Counted from the first letter of the stretch, positions 7,827 to 15,032 are shown. The stretch is DNA of 19,769 bases from an uncultured Planctomycetales bacterium (GCA_937889015.1 CALARR010000035.1:1-19769), one strand, 5' to 3'. Program-made: numbers and translations. Notes: a model not told the origin generated them from the sequence alone.

Positions 7827-9320
7827 TCATCTGGCCAGCGGTGGACGATAGACGCGGAACCCCTGCAACTTCAAATGGGCCCCGGCGACGGGCGCCAGAC
7901 GCAGCGTGTGCGGACCGTTGGCGATGCCCTGGATCAGTGTCACGGCCTTCTCGACGCCGGCTGTCTTGGCCGCCGGAAACTCCAAGCGGTCGGCAAACCG
8001 CGGCACAACCTGCCACTTGACTTCAAAACCTTCGGGCATTTGCACCGGCTTCTTCTTGGAACGATATTCCAGCGACCAGGCGACCATCCAGTTGCCGTTG
8101 GTCGGGTCGATCACCACTCGGCCGGATTTTGAGACAAACCGTTCCTTGTTCGTGCCTTCGCCGTCGTCGCCGGTGATGGAACCGCTTACGCGGAAGCGAA
8201 ACTGCTTGCCGTCGGGCGTGCTCTCCAGGACGCGGAGCGTCCAGTCCTCGACCAGCAGCGGCTTCTCGTGCCCCAGCACCTTGAAGGCCGGCATCCAGAT
8301 AAAGGGGGCGGGGCTGGGTCGGGTCGGGGTATAGCCCTCCGGAAAACTCGACGGACTGCGCCCATCGACCAGCACGTCGGCCAGCGGCCCCGCTGGCGTC
8401 GCCGCCCCTGCCAGCACGTCGATCCGATTGCCGCTGAACGCCACTTCCAGCGAGCCATCCGGCAGACGCTTCACAAGCCTCGCGTCATCCGCGGCAATGT
8501 CCTCGATCCAGCCAGCAGCCCTCTCGCTGGGCAAGGACGGATCGCGCACCAGGAAGGCGTTGATGAGCCGGGAATACAGTTCCGCGCCCTCGGCGTTGTG
8601 ATGCACCCCGTCGCCCAAGTAATCCTTGATCGTACGCCCTTCCTTGGCCATCGTCTCCTGCCACTGGCGCTCGATATCCACCAGTCCACAGTCGTACTTG
8701 ATCGCGATCTGCCGGATGAGCTTCGAGGCCTCGTAGTCCTTCTCCCGGCCAACGTCGTGATGGGTCGCCAGGAGGATTTCGGCCGTAGTCCGCAGGCGCA
8801 CGCGGCGAATGATCTCGTCGAACGTGGCCATCCCCGGATTGTCGTAGACGTGGAAGATCAAGAGGTCCGGGTAGTTCGGGTAGAGATCGTATTCGCTGGT
8901 CAGGATCAGCGAAGGGGCCGTGAAGCCACCAATGGCTCGATTCTCGATCTGCAGATTCGCGTTCGGCCATCGCTTGCGCATTTCGTCGGCGGTCATCTGC
9001 GACCACTTGCCGGCCGTGATCGACTGGCCATAGAACAATACGCGGACCGTGTTGCGCTTCGCTGGCGTAGATTCTTCCAGCAGTCGCATGGTCCGCTGGA
9101 TGTGCGCGCCGGGCCGAGTGACCGCGGCCAGATCCTGGCCGCAAACCGACGAGGTCCAACCCGCCACGATCGCCAACCACACGCCCCAGCGCGTGGCGGC
9201 CAATCGCCCGCCTCCCCGGCAACCGTTTCCCCTTCCCGTGGGTCGAACTGGGCTGCCGGAAACGGTCGCCTCGGGGGCAGCATGCGATAGAGGCTTGCGG
9301 CGGCAATGCAGTCGAGTCAC
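7827..9320 (-). CDS. Exported SGNH/GDSL-family hydrolase, probable carbohydrate esterase
   Basis: This is a 497-residue protein with a GTG start at 9320, supported by GGGAGA 7 bases upstream; the first internal ATG lies after the hydrophobic segment and would lose it. Residues 1-44 are an unusually long Arg/Gly/Pro-rich leader, and WGVWLAIVAGW at 45-55 is the export or anchor segment. The SGNH domain spans about 90-260: block I FYGQSITAG with S100 (GQS in place of GDS), block II RAIGGFTA with G131, block III HVYDN with N161, and block V DGVHH with D237 and H240. Residues 270-497 form a predicted beta-rich domain of unknown type. Removal of O-acetyl or similar groups from a glycan is the likely role, inferred from the fold and from two beta-helix proteins downstream in the same operon. 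It is the first gene of that operon. Confidence 0.83.
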   Translation of the reverse strand: MTRLHCRRKPLSHAAPEATVSGSPVRPTGRGNGCRGGGRLAATRWGVWLAIVAGWTSSVCGQDLAAVTRPGAHIQRTMRLLEESTPAKRNTVRVLFYGQSITAGKWSQMTADEMRKRWPNANLQIENRAIGGFTAPSLILTSEYDLYPNYPDLLIFHVYDNPGMATFDEIIRRVRLRTTAEILLATHHDVGREKDYEASKLIRQIAIKYDCGLVDIERQWQETMAKEGRTIKDYLGDGVHHNAEGAELYSRLINAFLVRDPSLPSERAAGWIEDIAADDARLVKRLPDGSLEVAFSGNRIDVLAGAATPAGPLADVLVDGRSPSSFPEGYTPTRPSPAPFIWMPAFKVLGHEKPLLVEDWTLRVLESTPDGKQFRFRVSGSITGDDGEGTNKERFVSKSGRVVIDPTNGNWMVAWSLEYRSKKKPVQMPEGFEVKWQVVPRFADRLEFPAAKTAGVEKAVTLIQGIANGPHTLRLAPVAGAHLKLQGFRVYRPPLAR

Positions 9321-9385
9321 GGTGGGATCTCCCGGGAGGCTTGGTCAAGGTGGGCACGGTTGGCAACGCAAGGCAGGTTCTGCCG

Positions 9386-9414
9386 ATTATCGCTCGAACA
9401 GGTCGCGGCGGCAA
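9386..9414 (-). promoter_or_regulatory. Candidate sigma70-type promoter of the SGNH/beta-helix operon
   Basis: On the minus strand TTGCCG (9414-9409) is followed after 17 bases by GATAAT (9391-9386), with 4 of 6 and 5 of 6 consensus matches. The start point would fall about 60 bases before the GTG at 9320. Confidence 0.4.
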
Positions 9415-9555
9415 ATGCCCTATCACAGACGGTGCCGCCGTGCCAGGACAGTCCGCCTGCGAGCGGCGACTCTTCGGCTCACCATGCCATCCGATACCGG
9501 CGCTGCTGGTCGGAAGCCCGCGCCGTATTACTGAAGTCCTTGTCTAGCTCCGCAC

Positions 9556-9573
9556 AGGCGGCGATCGCCGCCT
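9556..9573. promoter_or_regulatory. 18-bp perfect palindrome centred on GCGATCGC
   Basis: AGGCGGCGATCGCCGCCT is identical to its reverse complement. With no loop bases at the centre it is better suited to a dimeric DNA-binding protein than to a terminator, although a shortened hairpin with a GATC loop is possible. It lies between the two divergent promoter candidates, so either transcription unit could use it. Confidence 0.35.
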
Positions 9574-9681
9574 CCCAATGGCGGGGGGGCGGCCCCACGC
9601 GCAGAAGTCATGGTGAATCGATTGTGCCGAAAGAGTCCGCCTCGAACGCCGATCGTGGCACTCGCCAGAACCAGGGAATGG

Positions 9682-9711
9682 TTGACCCGTTTTCTTGCCC
9701 CTCAGTACAAT
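9682..9711 (+). promoter_or_regulatory. Candidate sigma70-type promoter of the radical SAM/ColD-like unit
   Basis: TTGACC (9682-9687) is followed after 18 bases by TACAAT (9706-9711), each matching 5 of 6 consensus positions. It is the best plus-strand pair seen in the intergenic region, and it would give a leader of about 210 bases before GTG 9930. A second, closer promoter cannot be excluded. Confidence 0.45.
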
Positions 9712-9929
9712 GAACCAATGAGACCAAACGCGCGGTCTTCTCGTCTTCGATACCGGCGTCCAAGAAGTTATTGATCTCTGCATTGCTGGCGGCCCCGACC
9801 GACCCATTGGAGGTCGAGAGAACTGGGCTTCCGATGGTCACCCTCGGGGCATTGGCTTTGCAGGACCCACGAGGTCTGTAGGCTGGCCGTTCGTATCACA
9901 TCGCGTCTCCTCTTTTGGTGGGGTTTTCT

Positions 9930-11417
9930 GTGGCACAACCGCTCGATCTGGTCCTGATCAATCCCGGAGCCCGGGCCTCGAACTATCAGGCTTTGGGCCG
10001 AGAACTGGCTGCGGTCGAGCCGCCCCTCTGGGTCGGTGTCTTGGCTGCGAACGCGCGCAAGTACGGCTACCACGTCCAGATCCTGGATGCTGACGCGTGG
10101 GAGTTGACTCCACAGGATGTCGGCCGGCAGATCGCCGCCCTAGGCCCACGCCTGGCCGTGGTGGTCGTCTTTGGGGCCAATCCCTCTGCGTCGACTCAGA
10201 AGATGGGGATTGCCGGCGAGACCGTGCGCGCCATCCGTCAGCAAGCGGCGGACGTCAAGATCATGCTCGCGGGGCTGCATGTCAGCGCCCTGCCTGAACG
10301 TACGTTGCGCGAAGAAGACGTGGACTTCGTCTGCCAAGGCGAGGGACCGCTGACCATCCGGCCGCTGCTCGACCGCTTGCGCTCCGGTTCGACCGACTAT
10401 GCCCAGGTTCCCGGCCTCTGGTACCGCCAGGACGGCCAGATCCGCTCTACGAGCTGGGCGCCGATGATCCAGGACCTTGAGGGCGAGCTTCCGGGCGGGG
10501 CTTGGGATCTCTTGCCGATGGACAAGTACCGCGCCCACAACTGGCACTGCCTGGATCACATCCACCAACGCAGTCCCTATGCGGTCCTCTACACCTCCTT
10601 GGGCTGCCCATTCCATTGCCACTTCTGCTGCATCAATGCCCTCTTCGAGAAGCACACCATCCGCTACCGGGACATGGCCGGGGTGATGGCCGAGATCGAC
10701 TTGTTGGTGCAGAAATACGGCGTGAAGAACATCAAGATCCTGGATGAGATGTTCGTCTTCAAACGCAGCCGCGTCCTCGAATTCTGCGAGGCGCTGATCC
10801 CCCGCGGCTACGACCTGAACTTCTGGGCCTATGCGCGCGTCGATACAGTGGATCCGGAATTGTTAGCCAAACTGCGCCAGGCCGGCGTGCGCTGGCTCTG
10901 CTATGGGTTCGAATCCGCCTCCGACAAGGTGCGCAAGGGAGTCCGCAAGGGATTCTCTGACGACGTCATGCACCGGGCCATCCGCTGGACGCGCGAAGCC
11001 GGCATCTACATCATTGCCAACTACATGGTGGGCCTGCCCGACGACGACCATGGGACGATGCAGCAAACCCTCGACGAAGCCAAAGCCTACAACTTCGAGT
11101 TCTTCAATATCTACTCCGCCATGGCTTATCCTGGGTCGAAGCTCTTTGACCAGGCAGTCGCCGAAGGTTGGCGCCTGCCCGATACCTGGGACGGCTACGC
11201 CCAACTCAGCCCCCGCACCTTGCCGCTTCCCACCCACCACCTTTCCGCAGCCGAAGTGCTGGCTTTCCGCGATCGGGCCTTCCGCGAGTATTTCGATCGA
11301 CCGGAGTACTTCCGCATGATCCGCGAGAAGTTCGGCCCGGACGCGGAAGCCCATATCCATCAGATGCTGGCCGACGCGCCGCAGCGGGATCTGCTGGCTG
11401 CGGCCTCCGGCTCCTGA
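9930..11417 (+). CDS. B12-binding-domain radical SAM protein (BchE/HpnP-like class)
   Basis: This is a 495-residue cytosolic protein. GTG 9930 is chosen because TGGTGGGG ends 6 bases upstream and the product then begins MAQPLDLVLINPG, the typical first strand of the cobalamin-binding domain; an in-frame TTG at 9915 is less likely. Residues 1-150 are the B12-binding-type Rossmann domain (GLHVSALPE at 115-123, VCQGEGP at 134-140); the Co-ligating DxHxxG motif is absent, as is usual in this class. The radical SAM barrel begins with SLGCPFHCHFCCIN, where C226, C230 and C233 bind the [4Fe-4S] cluster. Later barrel motifs are IKILDEMF, FWAYARVD, CYGFESASD and NYMVGLPDD. Such enzymes catalyse methyl transfer to unreactive carbons, ring formation or oxidation. 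The ColD-like gene starts 71 bases downstream, suggesting joint action on a sugar or small metabolite. Confidence 0.9.
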   Translation: MAQPLDLVLINPGARASNYQALGRELAAVEPPLWVGVLAANARKYGYHVQILDADAWELTPQDVGRQIAALGPRLAVVVVFGANPSASTQKMGIAGETVRAIRQQAADVKIMLAGLHVSALPERTLREEDVDFVCQGEGPLTIRPLLDRLRSGSTDYAQVPGLWYRQDGQIRSTSWAPMIQDLEGELPGGAWDLLPMDKYRAHNWHCLDHIHQRSPYAVLYTSLGCPFHCHFCCINALFEKHTIRYRDMAGVMAEIDLLVQKYGVKNIKILDEMFVFKRSRVLEFCEALIPRGYDLNFWAYARVDTVDPELLAKLRQAGVRWLCYGFESASDKVRKGVRKGFSDDVMHRAIRWTREAGIYIIANYMVGLPDDDHGTMQQTLDEAKAYNFEFFNIYSAMAYPGSKLFDQAVAEGWRLPDTWDGYAQLSPRTLPLPTHHLSAAEVLAFRDRAFREYFDRPEYFRMIREKFGPDAEAHIHQMLADAPQRDLLAAASGS

Positions 11418-11488
11418 ACCCCAGCGGCCTTGGCGCCGTCTCGCCGTTCTGCTTTACGATCACGCACGTCCCATACTTGGTTGTCGCC

Positions 11489-12706
11489 ATGTCGGAAGTC
11501 TCGCAGCCTTCTTCGCCGGAGAACCTGGATCTGCCCTTGATGCGGAACAATATCGCGCGCCCCGACCTGGACGCCGTGATCGCCTTGCTTCAGCAAGACG
11601 ACCCCATCCTCACCCATGCGCGTCAGGTACGCGCCTTCGAGGAGGAGTGGTCGTCTTGGCTGGGGATGAAGCACAGTGTCTACGTCAACTCGGGCGCGTC
11701 GGCCAACCTGCTGACGATTGCCGCCTTGCGCGAGACGCGCGGACTGGGCGAAGTGATTGTTCCCCCCTTGACCTGGGTCTCGGATATCGCCTCCGTCATC
11801 CAAGGCGGCTTTCGGCCCGTGTTCGTCGACATCGATCCGGCCACGCTGGGTATGGATCCCGCCCAGGTCATCAAGCGGATCACGCCCCACACCAAGGCCG
11901 TGTTCCTGACCCACGTCCTGGGCTTCAACGCCCTGCAACAAGAACTGATCGACGAGTTGCGCGCTCGTGACATCCCGCTGCTGGAAGACGTGTGCGAATC
12001 GTATGGGGCCACCTGGAACGGGCACAAGCTGGGCACCTTTGGCCTGGTCTCCAACTTCTCCTTCTACTACGGCCATCACCTCACGACCATCGAAGGGGGG
12101 ATGGTCTCCACCAACGATGACGAGATGTACCAGGTCGTGCGCATGCTCCGATCGCATGGCATGGTCCGCGAGGCATCCTCGGAGGAGCATCGGCAGAAGT
12201 ACGCCCAGTCCTTTCCCGACTTGAACCCGGATTTCATCTTTGCCTTTCCGGGGTTCAACGTTCGCCCCACCGAGATCGGGGCCGCCATCGGCCGCTCGCA
12301 ATTGTCACGCTTGGACGGGAACAACCGCCGCCGGCAGGAGAACTTCCGGTTGTTTCTCGACCAGCTCGACCCGCAACACTACGTCACCGAGTTTCGCGTC
12401 GAAGGAAGCTGCAACTACGCCTTCGTGCTGATCCTGCGCCGGCCAGACGAAATGCTCCGGGACCGGATCATGGTTGCGCTGCGCGAACACGGGGTGGAAT
12501 TCCGTCGCGGCACGGCCGGCGGTGGCAACCAACTCCGCCAGCCCTATCTCCGCCGCTGCCTGGGCGACGCCGATCTCAGCCAATTCCCGGTCGTCGACCA
12601 CGTGCACTTCTTCGGCTTCTACATCGGCAACTACCCGATGCTGGAACAGGCGAAGATCGGCAAGTTGTGCCGACTGCTGAACGATCTGGCGGCCCAGCCG
12701 CAATGA
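11489..12706 (+). CDS. DegT/DnrJ/EryC1/StrS-fold enzyme, ColD/E1-like with His-His replacing the catalytic lysine
   Basis: This is a 405-residue fold-type I PLP/PMP enzyme. Visible motifs are VNSGASANLL at 66-75 (phosphate binding), VPPLTWVSDI at 91-100, VFVDIDPATLGMD near 111-123, LLEDVCESYGA at 164-174 with D167 for the pyridine nitrogen, and SFYYGHHLTTIEGGM at 191-205. At the place where aminotransferases have the Schiff-base lysine (S-F-x3-K-N) this protein has H196-H197. That substitution is the hallmark of sugar 3-dehydratases such as ColD (GDP-4-keto-6-deoxymannose) and E1/RfbH, and RSHGMVRE and FFGFYIGNYP fit the same group. C3 deoxygenation of an NDP-4-keto-6-deoxysugar is therefore more likely than amination; the sugar is unknown. 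ATG 11489 has no clear ribosome site, and the next in-frame ATG is 11540. It follows the radical SAM gene and converges with the dehydrogenase gene 26 bases later. Confidence 0.87.
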   Translation: MSEVSQPSSPENLDLPLMRNNIARPDLDAVIALLQQDDPILTHARQVRAFEEEWSSWLGMKHSVYVNSGASANLLTIAALRETRGLGEVIVPPLTWVSDIASVIQGGFRPVFVDIDPATLGMDPAQVIKRITPHTKAVFLTHVLGFNALQQELIDELRARDIPLLEDVCESYGATWNGHKLGTFGLVSNFSFYYGHHLTTIEGGMVSTNDDEMYQVVRMLRSHGMVREASSEEHRQKYAQSFPDLNPDFIFAFPGFNVRPTEIGAAIGRSQLSRLDGNNRRRQENFRLFLDQLDPQHYVTEFRVEGSCNYAFVLILRRPDEMLRDRIMVALREHGVEFRRGTAGGGNQLRQPYLRRCLGDADLSQFPVVDHVHFFGFYIGNYPMLEQAKIGKLCRLLNDLAAQPQ

Positions 12707-12732
12707 GTTGCCGACAGGTTTTCCGACCGGAT

Positions 12733-13470
12733 CTAAAACGGATTGAACCCCTTCAACTGCTGCGTGCCCCAGATATTGACCTCCTCGATGACCGAGGTCT
12801 CCGGGACGTCGATGCAGTGCACCAGCGTGCGCGCAAAATCGGCTGCGCTCGGATAGCCTTCCAGCCAGTCGCTTGCAATGCCAGCCGCGTCGCAGAATCC
12901 GGTGCGCGCCGCGCCGGGAACGAAATTGGTGGCCTTGCCGCCCCATTGCGACATTTCCATGTGCAGGCAACGCGTAAAGCCGACCATGCCCGCCTTGGCC
13001 GCCGTGTACACCGCCCAGCACGGCCAGGCGTGGTGCGCACAACCGCTGGAGACATTCACAATGTGCCCGCTTCCCTGGTGGCGCATGACCGGGATCACCT
13101 CGCGGCACCCCTTGATGACCGAGGAGATGTTCACGTCCAGCACGTCCTGGATGGTCTGGTCGTCCATGTCTTCAGTCGCGGCGATCTTCACGCCCGCGCC
13201 GTGATTGTTGACCAGCACATCAATTCGGCCAAATCGCTGCGTGACCTGCGTCACCAGGCGTTTCCAGTCCGCGGTCTGTACGGCGTCGGCTTGCACCGGC
13301 AGCAGCTCGTGGCTGGCAAGTTGGGCCGCCGCCGCGTCCAACCGGCCCTGGTTCCGGCCAGTGATGGCCACCTTGGCGCCCATCTTCAGCAGAATCCTTG
13401 CCGCCTCCAGGCCGAAGCCCGAGGATCCACCCGTGACGATCACAACCTTGTCCTTGACGTAGTGTGCCAT
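12733..13470 (-). CDS. Short-chain dehydrogenase/reductase (classical SDR)
   Basis: This is a 245-residue cytosolic NAD(P)-dependent oxidoreductase. ATG 13470 is set by GGAGGT 8 bases upstream. Motifs in order are TGGSSGFG at 13-20 (cofactor), ITGRN at 36-40 (the Arg after strand 2 suggests NADP preference), NNHG at 88-91 (NNAG variant), N114, S142 and Y155-x3-K159, giving a complete Asn-Ser-Tyr-Lys tetrad. The C-terminal third carries an unusual FVPGAARTGFCD loop in place of the usual PG-x-v-x-T, and the end IWGTQQLKGFNPF is typical of sugar or keto-acid SDRs rather than fatty-acid ones. The substrate is unknown. It lies opposite to the ColD-like gene, with 26 bases between stops, so it need not be in the same pathway. 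It has a long leader of about 340 bases with hairpins and repeats. Confidence 0.88.
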   Translation of the reverse strand: MAHYVKDKVVIVTGGSSGFGLEAARILLKMGAKVAITGRNQGRLDAAAAQLASHELLPVQADAVQTADWKRLVTQVTQRFGRIDVLVNNHGAGVKIAATEDMDDQTIQDVLDVNISSVIKGCREVIPVMRHQGSGHIVNVSSGCAHHAWPCWAVYTAAKAGMVGFTRCLHMEMSQWGGKATNFVPGAARTGFCDAAGIASDWLEGYPSAADFARTLVHCIDVPETSVIEEVNIWGTQQLKGFNPF

Positions 13471-13509
13471 GCAGAAAGACCTCCATCGGGCGGCAGTCCT
13501 CACCTCGCG

Positions 13510-13553
13510 TCCAAGTCCGACTTGGAAGCGGCAGCGCGAAGCCGGAGCTTCGC
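13510..13553 (-). repeat. Two adjacent perfect hairpins in the SDR leader
   Basis: 13510-13526 is a 17-base inverted repeat (TCCAAGTC arms around one base). 13536-13553 has 7-base GCGAAGC/GCTTCGC arms around a four-base loop, TCCG on the minus strand. Both lie 40-85 bases upstream of the SDR start and would be in its transcript. Neither is followed by a U tract in either direction, so they are not convincing intrinsic terminators. They may belong to a dispersed repeat or act in the leader RNA. Confidence 0.45.
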
Positions 13554-13670
13554 GGTGAAGGGGGGCGAACCGCCGGTGAGGAGCCCGTTCCCTCGCCGCC
13601 AGAATACCTCGTCTGAGAGGGCTGGGGAAGAGGGGGCCGGCCGCCGCTTCGCAGCTTGCCGCAGAACAAT

Positions 13671-13810
13671 CCCGGCCACCTCGCGCGGCCCAGTGGGAAT
13701 CAAAGTGCCAATAGCTTCTGAGACCGGCTGTTAGAACCTATCCCAGCACGACCCCGGCCGCATCGGGCGGCCCGACAAGACTGAGCTGCCCACAGCTTCC
13801 GGGACCGGCT
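13671..13810. repeat. Two imperfect direct copies of a ~58-bp GC-rich repeat
   Basis: Copy A (about 13671-13729) and copy B (about 13753-13810) both start CCCGGCC, share CGGCCC some 15 bases in, and end with AGCTTC, then GACCGGCT. By eye they agree at roughly three quarters of positions with one single-base gap, and their starts are 82 bases apart. Copy B ends directly at the stop codon of the XylR-like gene. No protein is encoded convincingly. This looks like a dispersed intergenic repeat rather than an insertion sequence: no transposase or flanking target duplication is seen. Confidence 0.55.
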
Positions 13811-14968
13811 CTAAGGCAAGATGCTCTCTTCGCTCCGCACCTCGGTCGGCCAGCGGCCCGTGTGCTGCCGAAAGGCCCGGCTGAAGGAGGCCGGCGTCGT
13901 GTAGCCGCAAAGCCCGGCGATCTCGCACACCGGAGTTCGGCCGCCGGTCAGCAACTGCCTCGCGATCTGCATCCGCACCGCGGTCAACTCGTCGTGGACT
14001 GTCCGGCCGAAGACCGCCGAGAAACGCCGGTCCAACGTCCGCCGTGACACGTCCAACGCGCGCGCAATGTGCCACACCCCGATCGGTTCGCCCGCGCGCT
14101 GGCGAATCAACAGCATCGCCGCCTTAATCAAGGGATCGGCCACCGCGACGCTGTCCGTGGATTCGCGCGCCGCAACGCCGGTTGGGGGAATCTTGCGGTG
14201 CGGATCGGCGATCCGGCGTCCCTGCATGGCCTGATCGAGCATGGCCGCCGCCTCGAATCCCAAGCGGTGTGTGGGAAAGCTCACGCTGGACAGAGTCGGG
14301 CAACTGACCTCGCACATCAATTCGTCGTCGCCGATGCCCAGCACCGCCACCCCGCCGGGCACGGCCAGGCCGGCCCAGCGGCACGCCGTCAGTACGCGCT
14401 CTCCCAGTTTGTCGTCAAAAGCCAATACGCCTACCGGTTTCGGCAGCTTCTGCAGCCAGTGGATCAAAGGGTCGAGCCGCGACTCGCCCTCCGCGATGCG
14501 CTGGGTGAAGGCCTGCAACGTTCGGCCGCGGCTCGCCAGGTGCCGTGCCAACGCCGCGCGCCGCTCCTCCGACACGCTCCTGCCACGCACCCCGCAGTAG
14601 CCGAAATTCTGTAATCCCATGCTCAGCAGATGCTCCGCCGCCATTCGCCCCACAATGTCGTTGTCCAGCGAAATCAGCAGCGGCACCTCGACCTCGCCGT
14701 GGGCCGTGTCGGCCAGCGGGATGCGCAGCCGCCGCGCTGCGTCCAACAGGTAGCGGTCGGCCACATAGGCGATGATCCCGTCGGGCCGCAGGCGCAGCAC
14801 CTCTTGCGCCGCCTCCCGGTCCTCGCGGCGGACCAGCATCATCCGCCAGCCATGCTGCCGCGCGTACTGGCTCACGCCGTGCAACCGCTTCCGGCCCGCT
14901 CCGTCCCGTGTGTCGATGCACACCGCTACGGTGCGCACGGTCGTGGTTTTGCGGTTGCTGGGGGACAT
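13811..14968 (-). CDS. XylR-like transcription regulator (LacI-type sensor domain plus AraC-type DNA-binding domain)
   Basis: This is a 385-residue protein. ATG 14968 is preceded by AGGAGG with a 5-base spacer. Residues 12-270 resemble the periplasmic-binding-protein-like sensor of LacI/XylR proteins (RTVAVCIDT, RPDGIIAYVADRYLL, ISLDNDIVGRMAAEHLL, FGYCGVRG, VLAFDDKLGERVLTACRWAG, VAVLGIGDDELMCEVSCPTLSSV). Residues about 285-380 are a double helix-turn-helix of AraC type (ALDVSRRTLDRRFSAVFG, then IAGLCGYTTPASFSRAFRQHTG). The length is close to E. coli XylR. The sensor half usually binds a free monosaccharide and activates or represses adjacent sugar genes. It is transcribed divergently from the DUF6259/GH16 genes, with 169 bases between start codons, so it very likely controls them. 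Xylose itself is not implied. Confidence 0.9.
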   Translation of the reverse strand: MSPSNRKTTTVRTVAVCIDTRDGAGRKRLHGVSQYARQHGWRMMLVRREDREAAQEVLRLRPDGIIAYVADRYLLDAARRLRIPLADTAHGEVEVPLLISLDNDIVGRMAAEHLLSMGLQNFGYCGVRGRSVSEERRAALARHLASRGRTLQAFTQRIAEGESRLDPLIHWLQKLPKPVGVLAFDDKLGERVLTACRWAGLAVPGGVAVLGIGDDELMCEVSCPTLSSVSFPTHRLGFEAAAMLDQAMQGRRIADPHRKIPPTGVAARESTDSVAVADPLIKAAMLLIRQRAGEPIGVWHIARALDVSRRTLDRRFSAVFGRTVHDELTAVRMQIARQLLTGGRTPVCEIAGLCGYTTPASFSRAFRQHTGRWPTEVRSEESILP

Positions 14969-15003
14969 GCGGGCCTCCTGGCTAAAAATGGCATCTAAGT
15001 TTC

Positions 15004-15032
15004 AAAATACGTCATTTCCGCATCGCCGTCAA
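15004..15032 (-). promoter_or_regulatory. Promoter of the XylR-like gene with overlapping symmetric element
   Basis: On the minus strand TTGACG (15032-15027) is followed after exactly 17 bases by TATTTT (15009-15004), about 30 bases before the ATG at 14968. AAAT-N5-ATTT at 15005-15017 overlaps the -10 box, and GAAA occurs twice in the same orientation 11 bases apart, so an autoregulatory or shared operator is plausible. On the plus strand TATGAT at 15039-15044 could be the -10 box of the divergent DUF6259 gene, but its -35 box is poor. Confidence 0.5.

Larger units (their letters stand above)
9321..9929. other. Long divergent intergenic region, no supported gene
   Basis: These 609 bases separate the SGNH operon (minus) from the radical SAM gene (plus). 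Several short open frames are present, for example on the minus strand 9608-9841, but their starts lack ribosome sites and their translations are not recognised. The region holds promoter candidates for both directions and an 18-bp palindrome, listed separately. The stretch from about 9712 to 9929 would be an untranslated leader of roughly 210 bases if the plus promoter is real. Confidence 0.5.

Noticed and set aside
8268..9290. 340-codon plus-strand frame opposite the SGNH gene
   Set aside because: The SGNH catalytic blocks are intact on the minus strand; the plus-strand product shows no family signature.
9608..9841. 77-codon minus-strand frame in the long intergenic region
   Set aside because: It would need a GTG with a ribosome-like sequence directly touching it, the product is not recognised, and it overlaps the best plus-strand promoter. 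It could be a remnant but is not supported as a gene.
9712..9929. Cobalamin riboswitch before the radical SAM gene
   Set aside because: No B12-box-like conserved segment could be identified by eye; it is left only as a leader worth searching.
13500..13703. 67-codon minus-strand frame upstream of the SDR
   Set aside because: The Arg/Pro/Ser-rich translation arises from hairpin and repeat DNA, with no ribosome site or domain.
13671..13810. CRISPR array or insertion sequence ends
   Set aside because: There are only two diverged copies, no regular spacers, no cas genes, no transposase and no target-site duplication.
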